The translations under genes and the position numbers were made by a program. The notes under the pieces are model-generated. The model had not been told where the DNA came from. It ran no database searches and was given only the letters and a program-made list of their open reading frames with translations. Shown piece after piece: positions 52,730 to 64,000 of a DNA stretch of 64,000 bases; the first letter of the stretch is position 1, and each line of letters starts with the position of its first letter. Origin of the DNA: Straminergon stramineum. Its lineage: Eukaryota > Streptophyta > Bryopsida > Hypnales > Calliergonaceae. The stretch covers positions 32,431,001 to 32,495,000 of the forward strand of contig OY987265.1 of the NCBI GenBank assembly GCA_963920665.1. The letters are read 5' to 3'.

Positions 52730-55425
52730 TCAATTGATGCGAGACGAAGATCCCTAAGATGGAAGATTTTCAACCTGATTGCATATAATACCACCGTACA
52801 TACTATTAGAACTAAATGATAAAACACTATAATAAGAGAGAGATACAGAATGTCCAATACAATGTCTAAAACAACACACCAATGTCTACCTCCCATCTAT
52901 GTTCTTGTCAAAACCAACATGAGAAATACCTCTCGAGGGTTGGATTGCTCTGCTAAAGCAATAGGAGTACCCTCTCCCTTGCCGGATGCAGGCTCAGCCA
53001 CTATGGCATATGGATCCGCAAGGACGTCCACGGGAGCGCTCACCATGTTATCAACAAGCGTTGCAGGGGGGTTAAGGGCCACTTCGTCAAGGCCGGGAGT
53101 GGTATCCACATCAGCATCAACCTCACTCTGTTCGGGATCAATGTCTCCTGCATTGTCCAGGGGATGGTCCATCAAGTAGTCAACCTCAGGCTCCGCGTCC
53201 TCATCTGCATCCACGCCAACGTCTGCACCAACTTCACCAGCCTGCACAGCATTGGTTCTATCTCCATCAACATCACCTGCAGTAGTGTTGTGACTGTCAA
53301 AGACTTGGGGAATATCGGTGCAGATGTTGACGTGCAAGAGTGCCAGGCCTGCGGGCGTTGATGCAAGCATCTGATGCTGTACACTGTCACGGCCAAAGGA
53401 TTGCACAAGCAAACGGATCAAGTTAGTTATCTCAGCAAGATGATCTCCAATCTCTGATGTTGCTGCACGCACTCCCTCGATGTTCTGGGGGGATGCATAT
53501 CGGATGTTTGCATTGCGGAGCTCTTTTTCACGCCGGGCAAACTCTTCTTCGGTGGCACGCTGAAGCTCATCATCCTGGGGTATGCATCCCAGTTTCAGAG
53601 TCTGCCAATTATACATCACAAGCTCATTGTTAGTCTAAAGAAACAGTAAAGAAAACATAAGATGCACATGTAGACATCGGTGAGGAAATAAATAGGAGGC
53701 CACTTGTCAACACCCATGCTTATACATGCATCATAACAATATGAACTAATGTTGGTAAGGACAACAAATTTAGCATAGAAACATTGAAACAACACTTAGA
53801 GTGAAGCACATGTTACCAACTCCCCCATCAGACGCTTCTCTATGGACCTCATCTGGGTTTCCTTGTTGTTCTTAGACTTTGAAACTGCACGCATCTGCAT
53901 TGACTTCTCTTGAGCCTTTGCTGATCTACGCTTTGCTCTGAGCATTTCCCAAACCAAGGGGTCCAAGCCCACGGGCATAGGCAAATCAAGGTCAATGAGC
54001 CTCATGAGGCTGTGGCGTACATTGATCAAAGTCTTCGTCACAAACTGAGCATACCAGCCTGGGTTGATCTCAAGACCACCTTTAACAGTCCAGTCTAGTG
54101 GGGCAACAAAATCAAGTGAACTTAGAGTCCAAAGTACTGAGTCATATGATAAATTGACATCTTCCTCAACACTGAAACGTCCGAGACAACATGTGGACGT
54201 CTGTTGCACCAACACCAAAACGCAAACCATTACAACAACTCCAATGTCAATTAATACCTGCTGCCACGCGTTCAAAGAACCGCATCTTGTCCTTCATTGG
54301 CTGGTCGCCCCACCCATATGCCGGGTGGAGATCCTTTGCAAATGACTTCACGTCATTTGCAAGATATTCAGCGGCTTTTCCGTAAGGATTGCCACGTCAG
54401 TCCACCTTCACTACTTGCTTATCCCCCTTTGCAGTGTCCTCCTTCTTCATGGTCCGTTTCACACGATTCGAGGGTGGAGTTGGAGTTGGAGTTTGCTCCT
54501 TTTCCAACATCAGTGTGTCGAGATCATCGTCTGAGGACGAAGATGAATCCCCTTCCTCGTACATTTGCCTGTGCCTTGAAGACCACAAAGTCAAACCAAG
54601 AACATCTCTGCTGCATAAAGACATACGACATCTTCATCGATGTCTAGAACAATGTCTACATCAACGTCTCATGACAAAGCCGGTGCTGGAATTAGTGTCT
54701 ACTAGCAAAATTACGTTGAAGTGAGACTCACTTGACAACACCTCAATCAGTTGAATGGACTTCACATGGACTCATGGTGTCATGCTACTACAGGCAAGCA
54801 TTCTCTAAGAAAAGCTGAAATTGGAAACAAAGGGACAAAATGAAAGCACAAACTTGGATTTTGAGGGATCATCTAAGTCATCGCTAGAACCCTCATACTC
54901 CACTTCATCTTCCGGGTCAGACTCCTCCACCTCCTCTTGTGCCATGCGCGCTCGGCGCTTCTTCAATGGTGAACTCCTCACAACAGCCTTCTCGTTCCCC
55001 TTCTCTTGTTGGCGGCTTGTCACTTGCCACTTGTCATTGCCATTCTTGGAGCGCTTCTCTGGGGATGAAAGATTCTGGACCACTTGACGTGGCCTAACAT
55101 CTGATGAAATTCCACGGCCATGTTGTGACTCTAGTCCACGCTTCATTGGCAATTTCGAATGATTTGGTGCCATTCTTGGTTCTGATGAAGGCCACTTCAC
55201 AAAATCTTCACCTGCTACCTGGAACAAACATGCCAGGAAAAACACCAAACGGGATCATTGTGACACTTCCTAAACATCACCTATGGCACCCGAAGCTAAA
55301 AATGCAGCACTTCACATGACTGACACGTCTATTACAACATCAGTCTCAACATCTAGACATCGTTCTAGGGTTCATTCACGTGACCTTCATATACTTCAAG
55401 ATATCGAAAACGATTTCAATTCAAA

Positions 55426-56249
55426 AACTCGCAGAGATAAGGCAACAAGAAGACGAAAAAAAGTTCACAAATGAAAACAAAAATCTCAGCTCCAGCTACA
55501 AAAGGGGTCCATAGGGTGTCGTCATGGTAGCAGGGTCAACGCTCGGACCAATGTCCAAAACAACGTTGAGACATCCGAGAGGACGTCGAAGACAACACTT
55601 TGCGGTCGTGACCAACCTCGAGGGTTGGATTTCCACCATCATCCAGGCGTCCCCAAAAATCACTGTAAAAGTGGATTTGATGAGGAAAAACACTCGCGGA
55701 GACAAGGCAACAAGAAGACGAAAAAAAAGTTCACAAATGAAAACAAAAATCTCAGCTCCAGCTACAAAAGGGGTCCATAGGGTGTCGTCACGGTAGCAGG
55801 GTCAACGCTCGGACCAATGTCCAAAACAACGTTGAGACATCCGAGAGGACGTCGAAGACAACACTTTGCGGTCGTGACCAACCTCGAGGGTTGGATTTCC
55901 ACCATCATCCAGGCGTCCCCAAAAATCACTGTAAAAGTGGATTTGATGAGGAAAAACACTCGCGGAGACAAGGCAACAAGAAGACGAAAAAAAAGTTCAC
56001 AAATGAAAACAAAAATCTCAGCTCCAGCTACAAAAGGGGTCCATAGGGTGTCGTCACGGTAGCAGGGTCAACGCTCGGACCAATGTCCAAAACAACGTTG
56101 AGACATCCGAGAGGACGTCGAAGACAACACTTTGCGGTCGTGACCAACCTCGAGGGTTGGATTTCCACCATCATCCAAGCGTCCCCAAAAATCACTGTAA
56201 AAATGGATTTGATGAGGAAAACACTCGTGGAAGACAAGGCAACAAGAAA
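55426..56249. repeat. 266-bp tandem repeat, about 3.1 copies
   Basis: The word ggcaacaagaagacg begins copies at 55441, 55706 and 55972, and a cut-off fourth copy starts at 56238. The spacing is 265, 266 and 266 bases. The single-base difference comes from a poly(A) run of 7 versus 8. Copies are nearly identical (for example gtcatggtag versus gtcacggtag), so the duplication is recent. The same open frame recurs on the - strand in each copy (starting MSPRVFFLIKST or a variant), but nothing suggests it is translated. Confidence 0.95.
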
Positions 56250-56599
56250 AATTACACACGTCCCGCCGTGACGCTCACACCTTTGTGCTCCTCTCAGTGA
56301 CCTTCACACCCTTGCCGCGACCCACGGTACGCAACCCGCAACCTTGCTCACTCCACCACAATGTGGAAACTACACTACCTCGCCCATCACCCAAGGCTCT
56401 TCCGAATTGCAGAGGCTCCTCCGAATTGCAAAGCTAGACAAAATTCGAGAACACAGAAGCAACTAGCAAGCACACTACGAAAAAAAAGAAAACACTATGG
56501 TGTTGCCGAAGATATCTAAAATGAGTATTGTAAAACGCTAATGGATGGGGATGGATGAACGCCAAGCCGCCAAAGGAGATGAACATCATAATTACCAAT

Positions 56600-56830
56600 T
56601 GCACCCACCGTGATTGATGCCCATCAAGTAAAAAATTCAAATTCCGCCGTCGCGTGGGAGGGACCGACAGCGGCGGAGGTGCAAGCAGGCTGTGGGAGCG
56701 GAAGGGAGCCGGCTGTGGGAGCGACCAGCGCTGCAAGCACCTCGCATCGGCGGGAGGCGCTGCGCGCACCAGCGGGAGGGCTGTGGCGGGAGGGCTGAGT
56801 ACTGGCGGCCAAGGCGTAAGGCCCACCGGG
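56600..56830. other. GC-rich island inside the CACTA element
   Basis: About 230 bases are strikingly GC- and CpG-rich against the AT-rich surroundings. The phrase ggctgtgggagcg occurs twice (near 56688 and 56710), with gcgggagg repeats after it. Open frames on both strands here (Ala/Pro/Gly-rich) reflect composition. It could be a promoter-like CpG region or captured host sequence. Confidence 0.6.
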
Positions 56831-57305
56831 CCTTACTCCCCTAAAAGCATGGATGTCCAAAAACAAGGCCAAGGCGCCAAACCCTAAAACCTCACCTGTC
56901 CCTCTCGTGATCCCTGTGCATTCTCTCCTCAGGCAATCACTCTCAACCTCTGTCTAAAACCCCAACGCCATAGTGTCCAAACAGTGAAGGTGTGTGGTAA
57001 AGAGAGTTGGTTACCTTCTTCTTCTTCGGAATTCGTTGCAGGGGTGTTGCAATTTCATTGACCAACTCACTTGGATTGTGTAGGCGGCTACTTCTACGGA
57101 GTTTTTGGGTGGATGCAGTGGGTGCCTCAACTGCCTCCATTATTGAGGTGAGTGATGCGGCCACAACCCCCTCCAAAAAGTTCTTGAAAATGTTGAGACC
57201 TGCATTATCCTTGTCAAGATCATGATCTCCTTCTGCTAAAGCTCCTTCTCCACTTGGAAACGCAAGATAACTATGCGCACCTGAGTGAAGTGTCATGTTG
57301 CACAC

Positions 57306-59613
57306 AAAAAATTGCTCTCAAATCCAAAGCTAAAGTTCTGAATAGTCTGCAAAAGATGCGTTAGGGTTCCAGGCGACAGGCAAAAGCAGGCGTCCACCTT
57401 TTTAGGGTTCCGTAGTCACGATTGTTAACTGTCGCTAGAATGAAGATCTGTGGCATCACAATGTTGTATACAACATCATAACGTCCATTCCAATGTCTTG
57501 TAAGACATCTAAGAGCCCCAGGTGGCACGCCTTTTTAAACCATTTTTGTCAAAATAGATGACAACAACAGTAGTATAATATAATTTAAAAATCTTGGAGG
57601 CCTGTCCATGTTTCCATATTTTTTTTCATGAGGATGCTTGGAGGCCTACACATGTTTGCACATTTTTGTGGATTTTATGAGGATGCTTGGAGGCCTACAC
57701 ATGTTTGCACATTTGAGTTTTTAATAGGAGGCTTGGACGCTTGCAAATTTTTTTCATGAGATTACTTGAAAACAGTAGAGACATTTCAGATGTTATGCAT
57801 GTTTCCATATTTTTAGTTCAAATGAACATTGTCAATTTGGACACTTTCAATCAATCTGAGATGTGTTAGTTCAGACATTTTTGGTCCATTCTTTGTCATT
57901 TTAGACATTTGTTTTTGAATGTGGACATAATTAGTGTATGTGGACCTATGAATTTGGACCCTTTTATCTTCTTTTGTTATTTCCTAAGACGGATTTGGAA
58001 TACTACAGATGTGCTCATGTTTGTTTTCTTTAGTGAGATGGATATTCCTCCTTTTGGGGTTATTGAATGCTTGGAGGCCTACACATGTTTTCATATTTTT
58101 TTGGATTTGGGTGCAAAAGATGTCTCCATTTCTTTTCTAAGTGGGCTTTAAGGGCCTACAAATTTTTTCCTAGAGGAGCATTAGGAAATTGAAAGCATTT
58201 ATAGCGCCAGAGATGCTTCCATATTTTCTATTGAAATGAACATGATCAATTTAGACACTCTCTGTCAATTAAGACATGTTACTTACAACCTCTTGGGTCA
58301 GTTTAGGGTCATTTTAGACATGTTCCTGTCGATGCAGACCTCATTACTAAATTGTGTCCTAGCAATGTGGACATTGGTCATTGCTATTTTTTTTCCTTAG
58401 GGGAATTAAAGATGGTGGTTCTATTTTGTTTTTTCATTCATGACTAGAATGAAGACACTTAAGCTCACCCTTATTTCTTCCATGACATCATCAATTTCCA
58501 TCAAGAGAAGGGGGTCTATGTTAATTTGCTTGTGCTTTTAGAATTGAATGACCTTAAGTACATGAAAGTAGTGGACATCCAGAAGTGTTGGGGATCTATA
58601 TATCTTATACCCACAAGTATGTTAACAGCTATGTTTTTCGTGCTGCATAGAAATGGAAAATAGTCCCGCAAACTCCGTCTATTCTATAATGCTTCATTGG
58701 TCTGCTAAACGACACACATCATGGGACTTTTTAGTTGCCTCTAGTGAAGAAGAGATCCTTCTCTTCCCTAGACTAGCAATAGCAACAAAAGTTGGCAATC
58801 AATATCTGAAGGAATGGGAAGAGAACCACATAGTCAGCATGAATTGAAGCTCTAGGTTTCATAGGTGCAAGTCAGCATTACATAGAGTAATGTCTAGTCT
58901 GACGTTGATGATAGTTTTCAATGTCAAAATTGACTTTTTCCAGATAATTCCTTGTCGATTTGGATAAACTGTATCAATTTCAGGATGGTTAATAGAATTA
59001 GACTTGTCCATTCGGACACTATGTTTTTAAAGTGATATGATATGGCATTTATCCCGGATATTTGGTATTTCATACTGTACAATTCATGACATGTATGTGT
59101 GCAATTTCAAATATGATGTACATCTAGTACAGTGTCAGAGGAGGTAGTCTTTGTATTTGGCTTACAATATAATGAGTGAAATGAATGTGCTTGTTTAGGG
59201 TCTTCATTTGGGAAGTAGTAGTATCATGGATGCACATGCTGGCATGTTTAGAACAAGGATCATGTGTCAAAAAAGAAGTCTACTTTGACTTTCTAGAGTA
59301 TAGAAAATTGCTTTGGTAGACCACATCCCGTTTGTCCTTCATGTCTATGAAGATGTTTTTTCCTTGTTTCTGGACATAGTACGTCTTTTACAGTGTCCAT
59401 GATAGCATTGTGAAGTCAACTATGGCAGGCTTCCGGCAGCTATGTGTACAGCAGTTTGCCACTTCCAATGTTCAGTTTTGTGATGGTTTTGTGCAAAACC
59501 AAAGTGTTAACGTGTTGCATGTGTGTCATTGCATCTTGTTGCAGTAGGAGGGCTTCTTCAACTTTCTTCCAAGGCTCTTAGCCCTATGTGAAGCTAAAGA
59601 AGCATATACAACC
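57306..59613. promoter_or_regulatory. Spacer between the divergent CACTA genes
   Basis: The two element genes start at either side of this 2.3-kb stretch, so it should hold both promoters. It contains repeated phrases of the type gcttggaggcctacacatgt (about 57594, 57637, 57686 and again near 58069) and many agacat/atgtct words. No gene within it is supported; the open frame at 57909-58151 lies in the repeated sequence. Confidence 0.45.
57594..57745. repeat. Degenerate tandem repeat (about 45-49 bp)
   Basis: The unit cttggaggcct(a)(c/g)(a/t)(c)catgtttgcaca recurs three times with spacings of about 43 and 49 bases, then decays into ggaggcttggacgcttgcaaa. A further copy of the core lies near 58069. 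Confidence 0.7.
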
Positions 59614-61421
59614 ATGGTGTGTGAAGCCCCGCTACGAGGGGCCCGAATTAGAATCAACCACGATGGTCGAGTTCTCCGCCACATTCCCGTGTCAGACCTC
59701 ATCCTTCAAATAGAGTTGAGGGTGGCAACGGAGATGGATTTGCAGAATTATCGTTGCTCTTGCCGGACTTGTCATGGAGGGCCACGCCGTGCCATAGACA
59801 CTATTAGAAAACATCTTTGTGAGAGGGGTCGAGATGACTTCCTTATGAAGTCAATGGTCGGAGGGGACCCTCCAGATGGTTATCCTCATAATGGCATTGG
59901 GTAGAAGACCAAGCTTATGGTGACGATGTCATTGACAATGATGCAAATATTGAAGGCAACAACATTGGCGTTGAAGACAACATCCAAGACAATGAAATGG
60001 AGGATCACAATGTTGGCTTCGTACCACATGACGAAGACAATGCAATGGATGTTGGACATGATGTTGAATGGCAAGTCTTAGAGGCTTTTGATCGTGGTGA
60101 CACATTGCATGCAGCTACCATGGCGTCTGAGCCCATCCTTGAGTCCATAGAGGCGGATGAAGAAGATGATAGAGTGGATAATATGGAACGTCTATACGAG
60201 CACGCCACCACCCCAGTGTACTTGGATGCAACTTATAGTATTTTCTCAGCCACCATCATCATCATGAATATGTGTGCAGTCTTTCATGTGAGTAACAAGT
60301 TTGCGGATGAATTGTTGCAGTATTTGTCATCGGACTTGCTACCACAAGGCAATAACATGCCAAGTAGCCATTATGAGGCTAAGAAGATGATGAAGAAGTT
60401 GGGCCTAGAGTACAACAACATCCACGCTTGCCCGAGTGGATGTGTGCTATATGAGGCAGAGCATGCAGAGCTGAGCACTTGTCCTAAGTGCACTAAATCA
60501 CGATGGTTGGAGGGCTCAAATTCCATACCAGCGAGAGTAATTCGGCATTTTCCCTTGATTCCAAGGTTGAGACGCATGTTTCGATCTTCAGAGTTGGCCC
60601 AGATGTTGACCGGTTGGACGAAGCATGTCAGTGAAGATGGCATCATGCGTTCAATGGTGGATAGCCCCGCTTGGAAGCATGTCAATTCAGACACTATCTT
60701 TGCCAACTTTGGTACTGAAGACAGGAATTTACGTCTGGCATTGGCATTGGATGGCATGAACCCTTTCAAATTGAGCAACACCACTTGGTCTACATGGCCC
60801 GTGCTCATATTGATTTATAACTTTGAGCCATGGTTTGTAACTAAGAAGTTCTTTATTTCATTAAGCATTCTCATTTCAGGGAAACATTCCCCAACTTCGA
60901 AGAACTTGGATGTGTTTTTGCGACCACTACTTCGGGAGCTACATGCCCTTTGGCAAGGGGTTGCAGCGCAAGATTTCTCTAAACCTGCAAGTTCAAGGCA
61001 GTTCATCATGCGGAGGTTGTTGTTGTGGACTATATCTGATTTTCCAGCGTACGGCCTCATCTCCGGTCTTTATTGCAAGGGTTATAGAGGATGTCCAGAT
61101 TTTGGACCTCAGACAGATTCTAGAATGGCGCGGACGGGTGATGTCCGCGCAGATCGAAGTGTAAGAGGGTCCAAGATTGTTTATGGTGGCATACGTAGGT
61201 ATTTACGTCGTAATCATCCATACCGTCAGAATCTTCGGTTCAATGGTTGCATAGAGCATCGTGGTAGACCAGCTCGAATGACCGGTTCAAACATCGTCCG
61301 ATATGTTGCATTGCGGCAATCATATCTGGATTTGGGTGGGAAAGAAGATGGACCAGACGACCCGGTTCGTTTTACTGGGGTGAAAAGGCTTTCTGCTTTA
61401 TACGAACTTGACTACTTTCAG

Positions 61422-61538
61422 GTGAGCATTTTATAGCTTCTATAACTTAGGTTGTACGGTGACGCACTTGTGATGTAAATTCCGATGTTGTAGACGCCAT
61501 AGGTGTGCACAGTTGTACTCTGTGTCTAACAATGAAGA
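61422..61538 (+). other. Unresolved junction in the transposase gene
   Basis: A good donor (ttcag|gtgagc) follows codon-complete sequence at 61421. Downstream acceptors in the right phase (before 61494 and 61503) lead straight into stops before the LDVMHCEKN segment resumes at 61575. Either a small deletion has occurred or an unusual acceptor is used. Confidence 0.4.
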
Positions 61539-61901
61539 TGTCCACTTCTGCAACATCTTCTGAAACGGCACATTTTGGACGTCATGCACTGTGAGAAGAA
61601 TTTGTGCGAGAATATAGTGAAGACGCTTCTTGCTATGAACGACAGCCCTGGAAGTCGAGTTGATGCACAAGAGTTGGGGATTCGTGAAGAAATTTGGCTA
61701 CAAGATCCACGTCGTCGACAAGATGATTTTTACATGCCCCATGTGCCTTACATCATGACCCTAGAAGAGCGAACGGAATTCATGGACATTATATGCAAAA
61801 TTCGCACCCCAACAAACTACGTGGGGTCCATTCACAAACGATTCCAAGATGGAAGACTTCAGTACATGAAGACACATGACTACCACGTGCTTATGCAACA
61901 A

Positions 61902-62240
61902 GTGAGCCACACAATCCTATGGTAGTTGTTATAAGTGAATGCTGTCTATACAACCCACCAATGCAAACGTCTAGAAAATCCACCAGTGGGCTCATGATGA
62001 GCATGCTTTGTCCATGATACTGTTGTAGTAGACACTGTGCTGGAAGCGTTGTTGTCTGTTACAACACTCAACTGGATAGACTATGTCTGACTGCGCTAGT
62101 TGAATAGACATAGAGCTTGTCCATTTTAGTGAAAACTTTCCTGTTAGACGTCTATGGTTGAAGTGGAAGCCTTCAATTAGCTGATGTAGGTTACATAATA
62201 GGCCACATGTCTTTAATGAAGTAATTTATGTTGCATGCAG
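61902..62240 (+). other. Transposase intron
   Basis: A donor (caacaa|gtgagc) and an acceptor (tgcatgcag) bound an in-phase intron that separates the LDVMHCEKN segment from the DUF4218-like part. The intron contains agacat/gtagaca words like those in the subterminal region. Confidence 0.6.
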
Positions 62241-62794
62241 ATTTTACCGGTGGCAGTCCGAAACATCTTGGACGAGAACGTGAGACTGGCTATTATAAAA
62301 ATTAGCAGAGTCTTCCAACGACTATGTGAAAAAGAAATCAGAGAGGCAGACAAAGATGACGTCATGGATGATGTGATCATGGCAATATGCTTGTTGGAAA
62401 AGGAGTTTCCAACAACTTTTTTGAACATCATGACACATCTTCCAGTACACCTTGTGCAACAATTATTTGTATGTGGACCAGTGCATTGCAGATGGATGTA
62501 TCCTATAGAACGGTACATGAAGACACTCAAAGATTATGTCCGCACGTATGCCTGACCAGAAGGCAACATAGCAGAAGGATATCACAATGAAGACACTCTT
62601 CGCTTTTGCACGGAGTACATGAAAGATTTTCGAGAAACGCAGCACCGGGTATGGGACGCAGAAGAAGACCCCATCATGAATGATGAGGTCATACGGAGCA
62701 AGGCACCAACGAAGCGCCCCATGTCAAATGAATTACGTTTGTTGGTAAATGCATTTGTCATTGACAACGCTGCGTGCTTGGAGTCTTGGCGCGA

Positions 62795-63076
62795 GTAAGT
62801 TGAACAAAGTCAATCATGATGTTCTTGTGTCAATTGTGATGTTGTCTCTGTCCTATCCATGTGTTTGACAAGATACTTAGCATTGTCGAGGAATGTCTAA
62901 TGTCTGAATGCTTTTAGGGCATCCTAGATTCCTTTCATCATTGTCTTGCATATTAGTAATTGGAATTTATTACCAATGCTCTTGGATACGGCGTTAGTTT
63001 CAATGCGGGTGTTTCTGACTAAACATATGCCAACTTTTTGCACTTCATATTGGAGATCTTTTTAAAATATGTAGAG
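62795..63076 (+). other. Transposase intron
   Basis: A donor gtaagt at 62795 and an acceptor gtagag ending at 63076 join Glu-completing codons in phase between the DUF4218-like part and the VDSMNREYIEARSQRW segment. Confidence 0.55.
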
Positions 63077-64000
63077 GGTTGATTCCATGAATAGGGAGTA
63101 CATTGAGGCAAGGAGTCAAAGATGGGAGCAGCACGAAGAGTTTCGTCGGCGTTCAAGGCGTTCACATCCTCGGAGAACTGTCCAGTATCCTCAAGAATTG
63201 AGTGACTTCCCCCCTTTCACGCAGTGGTTGACATCTACCGTGAAAGAAGCAGAGCGTTCTGGACGTCATGTTCAGCAAGATGTGTTGCAGTACTCGCAAC
63301 CCCCTCAATGAAATGCAACATCACATCGTCAAATGTATTGTCATGGTATGCATCTGCGCGTCCGTAGTGCGGAAGGTGGTCTTGTTACACAAGATTTATG
63401 TGTTGTCGCATCTTTTCGCCGGCAATGTCGTTGGGGTCTTTTGAACGGGAGGCCTCGTGCAGTTTCACAGGAGTATGTAGGATACATTGAGGAAATATTG
63501 GTTTTAGATTACCGAAATCATTGTGTTACCATCCTGCTTTGCGATTGGGTGCGTGGGGCTCGAGACGCTCGTTTTCCAAGTATTGAACGGGACCGGTACG
63601 GCTTTAGTGTGGCAAACTTCAATAACATGGACGGGCAGGTCCATGCTGATTCATTTGCCTTTCCACTTCATTGCCAACAAGTGTTTTTCTCAGATGATCG
63701 GCATCGACGAGGGTGGAAAGTAGTGTGCCGAACTGTTGTTAGAGGAAGACATGGAGCAATCCACTTTGATGAAGACACTCCAGACATTCTGCAATTGCGA
63801 AACGATGGTGACTTTGCTAGCTTGCAGCCAGTGGTAGCTGAATCAGACCCTATTAGACATCCCATGGATGTCGAAGAAGACGTTAGAGACATCCTTGGAA
63901 ACAATGTTGTGTCCGACGATGAAGCTTGATTGACATTGTCTCTGGTACACGTAGCATGGGGTCGTCTAATACATAGACGTCTGCGCGGACATCATGAGAA

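Larger units (their letters stand above)
55219..57014 (-). other. Long first intron of the - strand CACTA gene
   Basis: The donor (aagaag|gtaacc at 57014) and acceptor (gttccag ending at 55219) are good and in phase. At about 1.8 kb it is much longer than other introns of this element. It contains both the 266-bp tandem array and a GC-rich island. The array may have been inserted or amplified here. Confidence 0.5.
52730..57305 (-). pseudogene. Second CACTA gene, unrecognised protein (possible TNPA-like accessory)
   Basis: Proposed exons: 57305-57015, 55218-54854, 54568-54258, 54171-53817, 53601-52930, 52753-52730. The first three junctions and the last two agree in phase, but joining exon 3 to exon 4 is one base out. 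Visible sequence: a start MCNMTLHSGAHSYLAFPSG; a basic/acidic stretch with KKRRARMAQEEVEESDPEDE; a serine/aspartate run and TPTPTPPSNRVKRTMKK; a globular-looking part with PYGKAAEYLANDVKSFAKDL and GWGDQPMKDKMRFFERV; DWTVKGGLEINPGWYAQFVT; and a charged coiled-coil-like part before an acidic tail. An in-frame TGA interrupts exon 3 at 54399-54397. I recognise no domain. Nuclear, DNA-binding TNPA-like function is inferred from position in the element and charge pattern only. Confidence 0.5.
59614..63929 (+). pseudogene. CACTA TNP2-type transposase, degraded
   Basis: Pieces in order: 59614-59900, about 59901-61421, about 61539-61901, 62241-62794, 63077-63929. The first piece has a Cys-rich CSCRTCHGG...TIRKHL motif like the transposase-associated domain. 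The second has the TNP2 signatures YEAKKMMKKLGL, IHACPSGC, CPKCTKSRW, FPLIPRLRRMF, LALDGMNPF and DFPAYGLISG. The third begins LDVMHCEKNLCENI. The fourth (LPVAVRNILDENVR..., CRWMYPIERYMKTLKDYVR) matches the DUF4218 region. The fifth (ILVLDYR..., DSFAFPLHCQQVFF) matches DUF4216. Lesions: a frame change with TAG at 59902-59904, stops in the poorly joined segment 61494-61538, TGA at 62553-62555 where the family has Arg (RPEG), and TGA at 63309-63311. The enzyme would cut at element ends in the nucleus, but this copy is unlikely to be active as read. Confidence 0.85.
50982..64000. mobile_element. Large CACTA (En/Spm) transposon, right end outside the window
   Basis: The left terminus is CACTAGAAGAAAACACGC. 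The next bases form a short perfect hairpin (50997-51014). The element then carries a subterminal region rich in words such as agacat, gacgt and atgtc (about 51000-52100), an unrecognised gene on the - strand (57305-52730), a repeat-rich spacer, and a TNP2-type transposase on the + strand (59614-63929). The terminal sequence and the transposase family both point to the CACTA superfamily. The sequence still shows gacgtc and gacat words at the window edge, so the right terminus, expected as TTTTCTTCTAGTG, should lie just beyond 64000. At least 13 kb are present. Confidence 0.8.

Noticed and set aside
55496..56237. Three repeated 69-codon frames on the - strand
   Set aside because: They recur because of the 266-bp tandem repeat and lie within an intron; there is no sign of selection or translation.

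Overview
The window reads as nuclear DNA of a land plant. Genes are split by many short GT-AG introns. One gene is a long plant-type KIN-7 kinesin, another belongs to the plant SEN1/UPF1-like helicase family, and the repeats include plant-type CACTA (En/Spm) transposons and a tRNA-derived SINE. Most intergenic DNA is very AT-rich and carries no convincing genes. A non-seed plant such as a bryophyte is possible, but nothing here fixes the species.

Layout. 1-22 kb: AT-rich repeat-derived DNA with a complete non-autonomous CACTA element (2738-5212, 3-bp target duplication TGA), a 140-bp perfect-outline hairpin MITE (5477-5616), old diverged duplications near the left edge, and a SINE (18717-18894, 10-bp target duplication). 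22-27 kb: a SEN1-like superfamily 1 helicase on the + strand with all helicase motifs, broken by two in-frame stops and one frameshift; two related MITE-like repeats lie on either side of it. 30.1-45.8 kb, - strand: a 41-exon kinesin whose exon phases all agree, giving about 2325 residues: motor, proline-rich linker, very long coiled coil, basic tail. 46.6-51 kb: AT-rich spacer with a truncated CACTA-like remnant. 50982 to the right edge: a CACTA element of more than 13 kb whose right end lies outside the window. It carries a degraded TNP2 transposase on the + strand (59.6-63.9 kb) and a second, divergently transcribed, unrecognised gene on the - strand (57.3-52.7 kb). The first long intron of that second gene holds a GC-rich island and a 266-bp tandem array.

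The kinesin is the only gene that looks fully intact. The helicase and both transposon genes carry reading-frame lesions, so they are probably pseudogenes or silenced copies. Gene models were assembled by eye from splice sites, phase and family resemblance; no search or alignment was run.
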